Source of the DNA: JASGTU01 sp963821815
GTDB taxonomy: Bacteria > Chloroflexota > Anaerolineae > Caldilineales > Caldilineaceae
DNA length: 64,000 nucleotides
Assembly (NCBI GenBank): GCA_963821815.1
Contig: CAWGFG010000006.1
Coordinates: 1,426,001 to 1,490,000 of the forward strand
Reading direction: 5' to 3'
A program made the translations under genes and the position numbers. This document shows positions 1-7,533 of this stretch, one piece after another. Within the stretch, counting starts at the first letter, position 1. Every line of letters starts with the position of its first letter. A model generated the notes under the pieces. The model was not told the origin of the DNA and searched no databases. It was given only the letters and a program-made list of their open reading frames with translations.

Positions 1-1164
1 CGTGTGCACCGTGAGCCTATCATCCGCTTCAACCATGACCGGATCGGCGATTACATCTGCGTTCTTATTCATTACAATACTGTATCCTCGCTGTAACACT
101 CGGCGAGGACTTAGTGCTTCAAGTTTCTGCAACGCGCTTACCGTTTGCATGCTCGTGCGCATAAGCTTACTGTTCAGCTCGACGTTGAGTCGACGTTCGC
201 GATCGTCAAGCATCTGCCGCCTCAAGTCTAGCATGCGCTTTGGGTTTACGACAGAAAGCCGATGCAGATGTGACTCGGTCCGCTGTCGGTTGCGGTTGAT
301 ACGATCGTATAACCTGCCAGCTGAATGTGCTACTGAACCTGCCAATCGCGCCTGGACTTCACGCTTGTCAGGAACGACGGCTGCTGCAGCCGCGGAAGGC
401 GTTGGCATGCGCATGTCGGCTACGAAGTCGGTAATGGTGAAGTCTGTCTCATGGCCGACTCCGCTCACAATCGGTAATGGACATTCGGCGATTGCGTAGG
501 CGACTTGTTCGTCATTGAAAGCCCACAAGTCCTCCATGCTGCCGCCGCCACGCGAGACGAGCAGCACGTCAATCGGATGCACTTCGTTGCTGTATACAGC
601 TGCCTGTCGTATGGCGGCAGCGATCTGTGTCGGTGCTTCCGCGCCTTGCACCAGTGTGGGAAAGACGATCACGTTGACTATCGGCCAGCGCGACTGCAGT
701 ACGCGACAGATATCGCGCAGCGCAGCAGCATTTGCACTCGTCACAACGCCAACGGTATTCACCCTGCTAGGCAGCGGACGTTTTCGCTCCTCTGTAAAAA
801 GACCTGCCGCCTGTAGGCGTCGTTTCAGCGCTTCAAACTGAGCGTATAGCTGCCCTTTGCCAGCAGGTTGAATGCGATTTACGTAAAGCTGGTAAACGCT
901 CCGCTCCGCATACACATCAACGTAACCCTTTGCGATGATCTGATCACCGTCCGAGGGCAACCATGTGTGTGTGGACGCGTTGCCGCGCCACATCACAGCG
1001 TTGATGCTTGCCGAATCATCCTTCAGACTAAAGTAAATGTGACCGCTGGCAGCACGTTTCCAGTTACTCACTTCGCCCAAAACATTAACATCTGCCAGGA
1101 AGTTGTCGGTCCTGAACAGGTTCACAATATGGTCTGATAGTGTCGAAACGGATATGGGTTCCAT
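1..1164 (-). CDS. xseA: Exodeoxyribonuclease VII large subunit, 3' end outside window
   Basis: Large subunit of ExoVII, which with XseB degrades single-stranded DNA to oligonucleotides in repair. I translated the minus strand directly: 388 codons stay open to the window edge. The N-terminal OB fold (residues about 5-105) contains LGEVSNWKRAASGHIYFSLKD. The catalytic core contains VVTSANAAALRDI, then VLLVSRGGGSMEDLW at about 200 and GVGHETDFTITDF, all hallmarks of the family. The C-terminal coiled-coil region is cut by the window boundary. The start is ATG at 1164; an in-frame ATG at 1173 is equally possible, and neither has a strong Shine-Dalgarno. It is divergent from ilvE. xseB would be expected just beyond the left edge. 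Confidence 0.93.
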   Translation of the reverse strand, partial: MEPISVSTLSDHIVNLFRTDNFLADVNVLGEVSNWKRAASGHIYFSLKDDSASINAVMWRGNASTHTWLPSDGDQIIAKGYVDVYAERSVYQLYVNRIQPAGKGQLYAQFEALKRRLQAAGLFTEERKRPLPSRVNTVGVVTSANAAALRDICRVLQSRWPIVNVIVFPTLVQGAEAPTQIAAAIRQAAVYSNEVHPIDVLLVSRGGGSMEDLWAFNDEQVAYAIAECPLPIVSGVGHETDFTITDFVADMRMPTPSAAAAAVVPDKREVQARLAGSVAHSAGRLYDRINRNRQRTESHLHRLSVVNPKRMLDLRRQMLDDRERRLNVELNSKLMRTSMQTVSALQKLEALSPRRVLQRGYSIVMNKNADVIADPVMVEADDRLTVHT

Positions 1165-1423
1165 GGCGGCCATTCTTGCTGGTGACGAGTCAGCGTTCGT
1201 GCGTATTGTACCATAGGATGAATGGGCAACAAGCTTTTCGCAGCAGCCAACGATGGTCGCACAACTGGCGTCGATTCTACGACTGGTCATCTTTGTGTAT
1301 ACGGATGCGGGCTGTAGAATTCTATTCCATGCAACGCGCCGGGTGCCTGTTCCGCCTGTGAATGTAGTCAGCAGGCATCCCGAGGGCGCCCTACATCCAA
1401 CATCGAAGCCATGAAAGACACTT
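1165..1423. promoter_or_regulatory. Divergent xseA/ilvE promoter region
   Basis: This spacer separates two divergent genes, so it must hold both starts. Toward ilvE, TTGTGT (1293-1298) is followed after 16 nt by TAGAAT (1315-1320). Toward xseA, the minus strand carries TACAAT (1210-1205) with a TTGTTG 16 nt upstream (1232-1227). Both are weak matches to sigma-70 consensus. No other conserved structure was seen. Confidence 0.35.
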
Positions 1424-2344
1424 GTGATGACAAAGTACGCATATTTCGAGGGTGAGATTCGCCCAATCGAAGAGGCAAAGATCAGCGTCATGAATCAGAC
1501 GCTGAATTACGGCACCGGTTGTTTCGGCGGTCTTCGAGGGTACTGGAACGCGGAACAGCGGCAGCTCTATGTATTCCGCATCATTGACCACTTCAAGCGC
1601 TTTCTGGCTAGCTCCAGACTCATTCTTGCACAACTGGACTTCACACCTGAAGATCTGGCGCAAATTACGGTCCAGCTCCTACGCAGGGAAGCCTGGGAAC
1701 AGAATTGTTACATTCGCCCGCTGGCGTACAAGGCGGACTCGAGCTTGGCGGTGCGTCTCCACGATATGACGGATGAGGTCGCTATCTTCAGCATGCCCAT
1801 GGGCGATTACCTGCCGGTGAATGAGGGCATCAGCGTGGGTACGAGCAGTTGGCGACGGGTCGACGACACGGCCATACCTGCACGCGGCAAACTGACCGGG
1901 AGTTATATGAACAGTTCGCTCATCAAGAGCGAAGCCGCAATGAATGGCTACGACGACGCTATCGTGCTCAACCACGACGGTCACGTATCCGAAGGCAGCG
2001 CAGCCAACTTCATGATGGTGCGCGACGGCGTTGTCATCACACCGCCGATCACCAGCAACGTGCTGGAGGGCATCACCCGTCGTACCGTACTCTATCTCAT
2101 GGAACACGAGCTAGGATATCCGGTGTTGGAGCGCACTGTCGACCGAACTGAGCTTTATGTAGCTAATGAAGCTTTCTTCTGCGGAACGGGCGCACAGATT
2201 TCGCCGATCACCAGCGTAGACCATCGGTTGGTCGGCAATGGCAAAGTCGGACCGATCACATCCGCACTTTCTCGGTATTACTTCAACCTGGTGCGCGGCA
2301 ACGAAAACAAATACCGCGAATGGTTGACGCCAGTTTATGTGTAG
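1424..2344 (+). CDS. ilvE: Branched-chain amino acid aminotransferase
   Basis: Fold-type IV PLP aminotransferase that interconverts Leu/Ile/Val and their 2-oxoacids in the cytoplasm. The 306-residue length is typical. Near the N-terminus VMNQTLNYGTGCFGGLRGYW matches the substrate-binding start of the fold. The PLP lysine is expected at K156 in GKLTGSYMNSSL, followed by the family signature DDAIVLN...VSEGSAANFMMV. The start is GTG 1424 or the adjacent ATG 1427, with a weak GAAAGA upstream. A methyltransferase and the AzlCD exporter follow on the same strand, which fits a branched-chain amino acid theme. D-amino-acid aminotransferase or aminodeoxychorismate lyase share the fold, but the motif spacing favours IlvE. 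Confidence 0.93.
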   Translation: MMTKYAYFEGEIRPIEEAKISVMNQTLNYGTGCFGGLRGYWNAEQRQLYVFRIIDHFKRFLASSRLILAQLDFTPEDLAQITVQLLRREAWEQNCYIRPLAYKADSSLAVRLHDMTDEVAIFSMPMGDYLPVNEGISVGTSSWRRVDDTAIPARGKLTGSYMNSSLIKSEAAMNGYDDAIVLNHDGHVSEGSAANFMMVRDGVVITPPITSNVLEGITRRTVLYLMEHELGYPVLERTVDRTELYVANEAFFCGTGAQISPITSVDHRLVGNGKVGPITSALSRYYFNLVRGNENKYREWLTPVYV

Positions 2345-2399
2345 TAATGCTTGAATTGATGAAGTGCACATGGGCTAGTTGGGTGAAGGAGAGATGTTG

Positions 2400-3203
2400 A
2401 TGGAGCAGGATAGGCGAACAAAGGCGTCACCGACCGTGAAACAGTCTGTCGAGAGTCAGTTCGGTCAGGTTGCAGCCAATTACGCAGAAAGTATTGTGCA
2501 TCGACAGGGCGACGAATTCGCCGAGATGCTTCGGATATGCGAGTTGACTGGCAATGAGCATGTGCTTGACGCCGGATGCGGCGCGGGTCACACGGCGCTA
2601 ACCTTCGCTCCGCACGTCGCACAGGTGACCGCCATCGACTTGACGCCGCCTATGTTGGAAGCCGGTCGTTTACTGGCCCATGAAAAGAGCATCGACAACG
2701 TCGAATTCGAGCTGGGAGACGTTGAGCAGCTTGCCTATGATGATGATACGTTCGACCGCATCGTGACTCGCTACAGTGCACACCATTGGCCCGAACCGGA
2801 GAAGGCTCTTGCCGAGTTCAAGCGAGTGCTCAAGAGTAACGCCGATGCGAAGGGAATGTTGCTCATCGTCGACGTTCTCTCGTACCGCGACTATATAGCC
2901 GATTCTCATCTGCAAACTATCGAAATCCTGCGTGATGCATCTCATGTGCGCGACCACACGCCGGAGCAGTGGCTGGAGATGCTGAACGCCGCAGGGTTCG
3001 ATGCCGAGTTGCATATGGAGTGGCCGCTCTGGATGGACTTCGATTCCTGGGTATTGCGTATGCAGACGCCAGCGGACAATGTTGCAATCATTCAGAAAAT
3101 TATGTCTGACGCACCTGATGTCGTGCGCGACAAGCTGCTGGTGGAATCTAATGGCGATTTCAGCTTCCGCAGCGGGCTCATCGTCGCCATACCCATGGCT
3201 TAG
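2400..3203 (+). CDS. Class I SAM-dependent methyltransferase
   Basis: Predicted cytoplasmic methyltransferase of about 267 residues. Motif I VLDAGCGAG is at about residues 55-63, followed by a motif II acidic residue in VTAIDLTPPML and motif III-like DDTFDRIVTRYSAHHW, the arrangement of the UbiE/Methyltransf_11 group. The substrate cannot be read from sequence; menaquinone/ubiquinone-type or small-molecule methylation are both possible. An in-frame ATG 2394 and TTG 2379 lie upstream, but AAGGAG at about 2386-2391 sits the right distance from ATG 2400, so I chose that start. It lies 55 nt after ilvE and may be cotranscribed with it. Confidence 0.8.
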   Translation: MEQDRRTKASPTVKQSVESQFGQVAANYAESIVHRQGDEFAEMLRICELTGNEHVLDAGCGAGHTALTFAPHVAQVTAIDLTPPMLEAGRLLAHEKSIDNVEFELGDVEQLAYDDDTFDRIVTRYSAHHWPEPEKALAEFKRVLKSNADAKGMLLIVDVLSYRDYIADSHLQTIEILRDASHVRDHTPEQWLEMLNAAGFDAELHMEWPLWMDFDSWVLRMQTPADNVAIIQKIMSDAPDVVRDKLLVESNGDFSFRSGLIVAIPMA

Positions 3204-3268
3204 CCAGCTGAGATCCGCCACAGTTGCACACCAAACAATGCACAATATTGACCATGGTCGACTCCTGA

Positions 3269-4054
3269 GTGATGAGTACATATTCGGAGCCTGCACAAGT
3301 ACAACAATGGGCTAGCCGGCGCATCGCCTACGGCAGCGGCGCCCGCGCTATCATACCCATTCTGTTCGGCGTCGCGCCATTCGGCATCATTTTCGGCGCT
3401 GTGGCTGTCTCCAGCGGCATCCCGGTCTGGATGACGGCAAGCATGTCTGCGTTCGTCTTTGCAGGTTCAGCCCAGTTCGTTGCGATCGAACTGATTGCCA
3501 GCGGCGCAGGCATCGTCATCATCGTGTTGACGACTTTCCTCGTAAATGTGCGACACAACCTATATGCAGCTACGATTGCGCCACACTTTGGTCGCCTCCC
3601 CCATCGCTGGCTGATACCTATAGCCTATATCCTGACTGACGAAGCCTATGTAGTTGTCATGCAGTATTTCGAGCGAAACAGGAATGCCCACAACAAGCAG
3701 TGGTTCTACATGGGGGCTGCCTTCACCATGTATATTGTCTGGCAGGTGGCGACATGGATCGGCATCTGGGCTGGTTCATCGATATCGGACCCTGCGGGAT
3801 GGGGCCTGGATTATGCGTTACCCGCGACGTTCATTGCGATGTTGGTGCCGTTGGTTCGCACCAAAGGTGTGGCGGTATGCGTCCTGATAGCGGGTACGCT
3901 CAGCTTGCTGCTGTATAGCCTGCCGTATCAGATCGGTCTCATACTTGCCATGGTCATTGGCGCGGCAGCCGGAGCAATGGTCGACAAGTCGCGTCCGGCG
4001 CAGTTCGTCACCAGGACGAGAGATGAAGTGGACGAGCGTCATGGGCGTCGGTAG
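3269..4054 (+). CDS. azlC: Branched-chain amino acid exporter, large subunit (AzlC family)
   Basis: Integral membrane protein of about 261 residues with several hydrophobic helices. It carries the AzlC-family start GARAIIPILFGVAPFGIIFGA and the conserved FAGSAQFVAIELI and NVRHNLYAATIAPHF blocks. With AzlD it forms a two-component exporter for branched-chain amino acids and analogues (family knowledge). The start is GTG 3269 or the adjacent ATG 3272. The 3' end overlaps azlD by 32 nt, the usual translational coupling of this pair. Together with ilvE just upstream it suggests control of branched-chain amino acid pools. Confidence 0.9.
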   Translation: MMSTYSEPAQVQQWASRRIAYGSGARAIIPILFGVAPFGIIFGAVAVSSGIPVWMTASMSAFVFAGSAQFVAIELIASGAGIVIIVLTTFLVNVRHNLYAATIAPHFGRLPHRWLIPIAYILTDEAYVVVMQYFERNRNAHNKQWFYMGAAFTMYIVWQVATWIGIWAGSSISDPAGWGLDYALPATFIAMLVPLVRTKGVAVCVLIAGTLSLLLYSLPYQIGLILAMVIGAAAGAMVDKSRPAQFVTRTRDEVDERHGRR

Positions 4055-4379
4055 ATATGTGTTCATTCTTATCGCCATGGTGGCGGCTACATTTGTATCT
4101 CGCTACCCGATGTTACTCTATGCCGGTCGGCAGGAGATACCACAACGGCTGCGCGTTATTCTGGACTATATCCCGCCGGCTGTCCTCATCGCCATCACTG
4201 TGCCCGCCGTGTTCATTCAGGATGCTCGGCTATCCGTTTCGTTGAGCAACGAGTATCTCATCGCCTCCATCGTCACGGCGCTTGTCATGTGGCGGACGCG
4301 TCATATGATCCTTTCGATCGTGCTAGGTATGCTCGTTCTGTGGGCATGGCGACTTCTCATCCTGTATTTCACCGTGTAG
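4023..4379 (+). CDS. azlD: Branched-chain amino acid exporter, small subunit (AzlD family)
   Basis: Small membrane protein of about 118 residues with three to four hydrophobic segments. The family signature is visible: VSRYPMLLYAGRQEIPQRLRVILDYIPPAVL. It is the partner of AzlC in the two-component branched-chain amino acid exporter. I chose ATG 4023, overlapping the end of azlC; ATG 4041 is an alternative six codons in. The longer open frame upstream is inside azlC coding sequence and is not expected to be translated. After this gene a 220-nt gap leads to the uracil-DNA glycosylase. Confidence 0.88.
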   Translation: MKWTSVMGVGRYVFILIAMVAATFVSRYPMLLYAGRQEIPQRLRVILDYIPPAVLIAITVPAVFIQDARLSVSLSNEYLIASIVTALVMWRTRHMILSIVLGMLVLWAWRLLILYFTV

Positions 4380-4403
4380 AAGACAATACAGGCGTACCAT
4401 ATG

Positions 4404-4442
4404 TAACACCTGTTCGGATTGCTCGGTAATAGGTGTTATAAT
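4404..4442 (+). promoter_or_regulatory. Candidate promoter with overlapping inverted repeat upstream of udg
   Basis: A perfect TATAAT -10 hexamer lies at 4437-4442. Its left flank is part of an 8-bp inverted repeat, TAACACCT (4404-4411) with AGGTGTTA (4431-4438), 19 nt apart, so the right arm overlaps the -10. That geometry suits an operator; the -35 region is poor, which suits a regulated promoter. Alternatively it is a weak hairpin at the end of azlD, but no T tract follows. It lies about 160 nt before the glycosylase start. Confidence 0.4.
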
Positions 4443-4599
4443 TCGGTTTTGTCATTGGTGTAGTTGCCAGCAGCAAGCGGGGCAGCAAAACACTGAGCAG
4501 TGATGTGTATGCGCGCGCCTAATATTGGAACGCTTCTATATGCGATTGTGTGCGACTAGATATGTTGCAGTGTACAGTTGTATAGCAGAGGTTTGAAGT

Positions 4600-5397
4600 T
4601 TGGGGCAAGGTATGGACAGCTTTCAGACTATGGACGAAGTTTCAGCGGCGATCTTGAGCTGCCACCGTTGTCCTCTTTCACAAACGCGCACGATTGCAGT
4701 GCCAGGCCAAGGGGATGTGAACGCTACTGTAATGTTTGTGGGTGAAGGTCCCGGCTACGAAGAGGATAAGCAAGGCCTGCCATTCGTTGGTCGATCGGGG
4801 CAATACTTGACACAAGTGATGGAGTCGGTTGGTATTCGTCGAGAGCATGTCTTCATCACAAATGTGGTGAAGTGTCGACCGCCCAACAATCGAGATCCCG
4901 AACCGCAGGAGTTGGCGGCGTGCAGCGATTACCTCGATGCACAGGTTGCATTGGTTAATCCGCGCATCATCGTGACGCTGGGACGGTACAGTATGCGTCG
5001 TTGGTTCCCGGACGGCGCGATCACGCGCATACACGGAAAGATTCGCAACATCGGGCATGGCCGAGTGGCGCTGGCGATGTTCCATCCTGCAGCGGCATTG
5101 CGCAATCCGCAGTGGCAAACTGCGTTTGTTGAGGATATGGCTAAGCTGCTGCCGTTAGTCGAACGGGCTCAAAAGGCTGATGCTCTGGCTACCGTAGGTG
5201 AGGCGCTACCCGCAGGCGTACCGCATCCCGGCGACGCTGATTATGCCGGTTCAGATGAACCGACAAAAACGGCTGATGCGTCGCAAGCGGCTGAAATGGT
5301 TACCGGCGGCGAACCTGCTGCCGGAAGACAATTCGATGCCATCGATCATACTTCTGATCATGTCGACGATGATGCTGAGCAGTTGCCGCTGCTCTAG
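4600..5397 (+). CDS. udg: Uracil-DNA glycosylase, type 4 (Fe-S) family
   Basis: Removes uracil from deaminated DNA, starting base-excision repair. Counting from TTG 4600, four cysteines suit the 4Fe-4S cluster of type-4 enzymes: C21 and C24 (CHRC), C92 and C108. The active-site motif GEGPGYEEDKQGLPFVG is at about 48-64 and the second motif FHPAA at 161-165. The start is TTG 4600 (AGAGG 8 nt upstream) or ATG 4612 (GGGG 6 nt upstream). An acidic, low-complexity tail of about 75 residues follows the core and ends in QLPLL, which resembles a sliding-clamp binding pentapeptide (inference). RNase J follows after 107 nt. Confidence 0.9.
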   Translation: MGQGMDSFQTMDEVSAAILSCHRCPLSQTRTIAVPGQGDVNATVMFVGEGPGYEEDKQGLPFVGRSGQYLTQVMESVGIRREHVFITNVVKCRPPNNRDPEPQELAACSDYLDAQVALVNPRIIVTLGRYSMRRWFPDGAITRIHGKIRNIGHGRVALAMFHPAAALRNPQWQTAFVEDMAKLLPLVERAQKADALATVGEALPAGVPHPGDADYAGSDEPTKTADASQAAEMVTGGEPAAGRQFDAIDHTSDHVDDDAEQLPLL

Positions 5398-5504
5398 CCG
5401 CACAGGCTGCAATACGCGCAAAAGAAATACAAAGCGATTGACAGGAAATGTGATTTTCCTGCTTATTGAAATAGAACCTTAGACAAAACTGAAGGAGAAA
5501 TCGA

Positions 5505-7208
5505 ATGGATCAAGACGAAACAAACACGAATGACGGCACTGAACAACCTTTATTGCGAATGATACCGCTCGGCGGTCTAGGAGAAATTGGCAAGAACATG
5601 ATGGTTATCGAGTGCGGCGATGATATTCTGATCATCGACGCCGGGCTCATGTTTCCGACCAATGAGATGCACGGCATTGACATCGTCATTCCCGATGCGG
5701 ACTATGTCTTCAGTCGGCTGGACAATGTGCGCGGCATCATTCTGACGCACGGACATGAGGATCACATCGGCGCACTGGCCTATCTCATGGAGCAAGGTCT
5801 TTACGCGCCCATCTATGCGACCTTGTTAACGCGCGGTCTGCTCGAGGTTAAGCTGCGAGAACACAAACTACTGGAGGATGCGGACCTATTTACAGTCACG
5901 TCTGACAGCGTCATCGACCTCGAACCGTTCAAAATCGAGTTTTTTCACACGTGCCACAGTTTCCCGGACAGTGTCGGTGTCTCTGTCATGACGCCGGCGG
6001 GACGCATTATCCATACCAGCGACTACCGGTTCGATCCGACGCCGGCGGATGACAAGCCGACCGAGGCGGACAAGCTGCGACGCTGGGGAGATGAGGGCGT
6101 GCTGCTGCTGGTCGCAGATAGCACAAACGCAGAGAAGGAAGGTCAGACGCCGAGTGAGCGCACAGTAGAGACCATGCTTGACAAAACCTTTGCCGAAGCG
6201 CAAGGGCGCGTTCTGCTGGCAACCTTCGCCAGCAACCTAGGCCGAGTACAGCAGATCATCAATGCAGCGCGGCGTCATGGACGTCGAGTCGGTGTTGTGG
6301 GTCGCTCCATGGTCAACAATGTGAAAATCGCCATCCAGCTCGGTTATCTGGACATCAGTCAGGACGAGTTGCTGAGCACGAGCGAGATGGAGTCACTGCC
6401 GCCGAGTCAAGTGGTGGTTGTTGCAACCGGCAGCCAGGGTGAACCCACCAGCGCCATGGTGCGCATGAGCCTGGGTGAGCATCGCCAAATCACACTGCGT
6501 GAAGGCGATACGGTCATCCTCAGCGCCATGCCCATTCCGGGCAACGAGGAGCTTTTCAACCGCACTATCGACAATCTATTCCGGCAGGGCGCGGATGTGC
6601 TATACCATGAGTTGGGCAACGTACATGTGAGCGGGCACGGCGGTCGCGAGGATTACCAGCACATGCTGGAGCTGGTCCGCCCCCTCTTCTTCATTCCAGC
6701 CCATGGTGAATACCGGCACTTGGTGTTGCATGCTCGCCTGGCGCAGAAGACCGGCATCCCCGCAGAGAACATCTTCGTAGCGGTTGACGGGCAGGTAGTC
6801 GAATTCGGCTATTTCGACCCTAGCATCGAACACATTCAAGGACGGTTCGGCGAGAAAATTTCCACGAGCCAAGTCTTTGTGGATGGGCTGGGCATCGGCG
6901 ATGTCGGCAACGTGGTGCTGCGCGACCGCAGCCACCTGAGCGAAAATGGTTTCATCGTCTGCATACTGGCTCTCGACGAGTTCGACGGTGAGATCCTCTA
7001 CGGACCGGAGATCATCAGCCGCGGCTTTGTCTACATACGCGAACATGAGGACCTCATTAAACGCGCTGAGGAAGTCGTGCGTCGGGCAGCCAAGAAGCGA
7101 GCTCCTCAGCGGGTTCTAGAGGGCCGCATCAAGGATGCCTTGGCGGACTTCACTTATCAGGAACTTGGCCGTCGTCCAATGGTGCTTCCGCTCGTCATGG
7201 AAGTATAG
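5505..7208 (+). CDS. rnj: Ribonuclease J
   Basis: Cytoplasmic metallo-beta-lactamase/beta-CASP ribonuclease with 5'-3' exo- and endonuclease activity in mRNA turnover and rRNA maturation. The metal-binding motif THGHEDHIG is at residues 81-89 (H82, H84, D86, H87). The N-terminal PLGGLGEIGKNMMVIE and the beta-CASP blocks HTSDYRFDPTP, ATGSQGEP and VSGHGGREDYQHML are all present. The 567-residue length is normal for the family. The start ATG 5505 is preceded by GAAGGAG at optimal spacing. A TTGACA hexamer (5438-5443) lies upstream without a convincing -10. This looks like the only RNase J in the window. Confidence 0.96.
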   Translation: MDQDETNTNDGTEQPLLRMIPLGGLGEIGKNMMVIECGDDILIIDAGLMFPTNEMHGIDIVIPDADYVFSRLDNVRGIILTHGHEDHIGALAYLMEQGLYAPIYATLLTRGLLEVKLREHKLLEDADLFTVTSDSVIDLEPFKIEFFHTCHSFPDSVGVSVMTPAGRIIHTSDYRFDPTPADDKPTEADKLRRWGDEGVLLLVADSTNAEKEGQTPSERTVETMLDKTFAEAQGRVLLATFASNLGRVQQIINAARRHGRRVGVVGRSMVNNVKIAIQLGYLDISQDELLSTSEMESLPPSQVVVVATGSQGEPTSAMVRMSLGEHRQITLREGDTVILSAMPIPGNEELFNRTIDNLFRQGADVLYHELGNVHVSGHGGREDYQHMLELVRPLFFIPAHGEYRHLVLHARLAQKTGIPAENIFVAVDGQVVEFGYFDPSIEHIQGRFGEKISTSQVFVDGLGIGDVGNVVLRDRSHLSENGFIVCILALDEFDGEILYGPEIISRGFVYIREHEDLIKRAEEVVRRAAKKRAPQRVLEGRIKDALADFTYQELGRRPMVLPLVMEV

Positions 7209-7533
7209 GACGATCTGGTAGGACGCGGCGTGCATCGCTAGGCGAGTTGCCGCTTCGATATTCGTTCAATCGTGCGACATAAACAAGAGTGTCTGTTGGA
7301 CTGTGTTGAATACTTGCTGCACCGATGTCTAGTATTCACGCTTATCAGGCACTCTTGTAAGCTCGGGTGCAACTCGTTACAAGTGCATTCGTGTTCGAGA
7401 CTTCCGCCAGCCACGTTGGGTTGGTTGGCGCATGCTTGAACAGCAGTCGTGCCCATGTTATAGTAGTAACAGAACACACGTTCGTACACAGCGTATAAGT
7501 CCACCGGATAAGAAACCGTGGTGTCCACAGACG
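7209..7533. other. Intergenic region rnj-ftsK
   Basis: A 325-nt gap. It contains a bulged hairpin at 7349-7386 (GCACT-C-TTGTAA with TTACAAGTGC), possibly the rnj transcript end although no clear U tract follows. A short TGAATACT/AGTATTCA repeat lies at 7307-7338, and the ftsK promoter described separately is at 7436-7464. No gene-like open frame is convincing here. Confidence 0.45.
7436..7464 (+). promoter_or_regulatory. Sigma-70-type promoter for ftsK
   Basis: TTGAAC (7436-7441) and TATAGT (7459-7464) are separated by exactly 17 nt, a good housekeeping promoter. The expected transcription start near 7471 lies downstream of the upstream in-frame ATG at 7432 and upstream of ATG 7534, so it decides the ftsK start in favour of 7534. 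Confidence 0.6.

Noticed and set aside
7432..7533. Thirty-four extra residues at the FtsK N-terminus
   Set aside because: A 17-nt-spaced promoter lies inside this stretch, so it should be untranslated leader.
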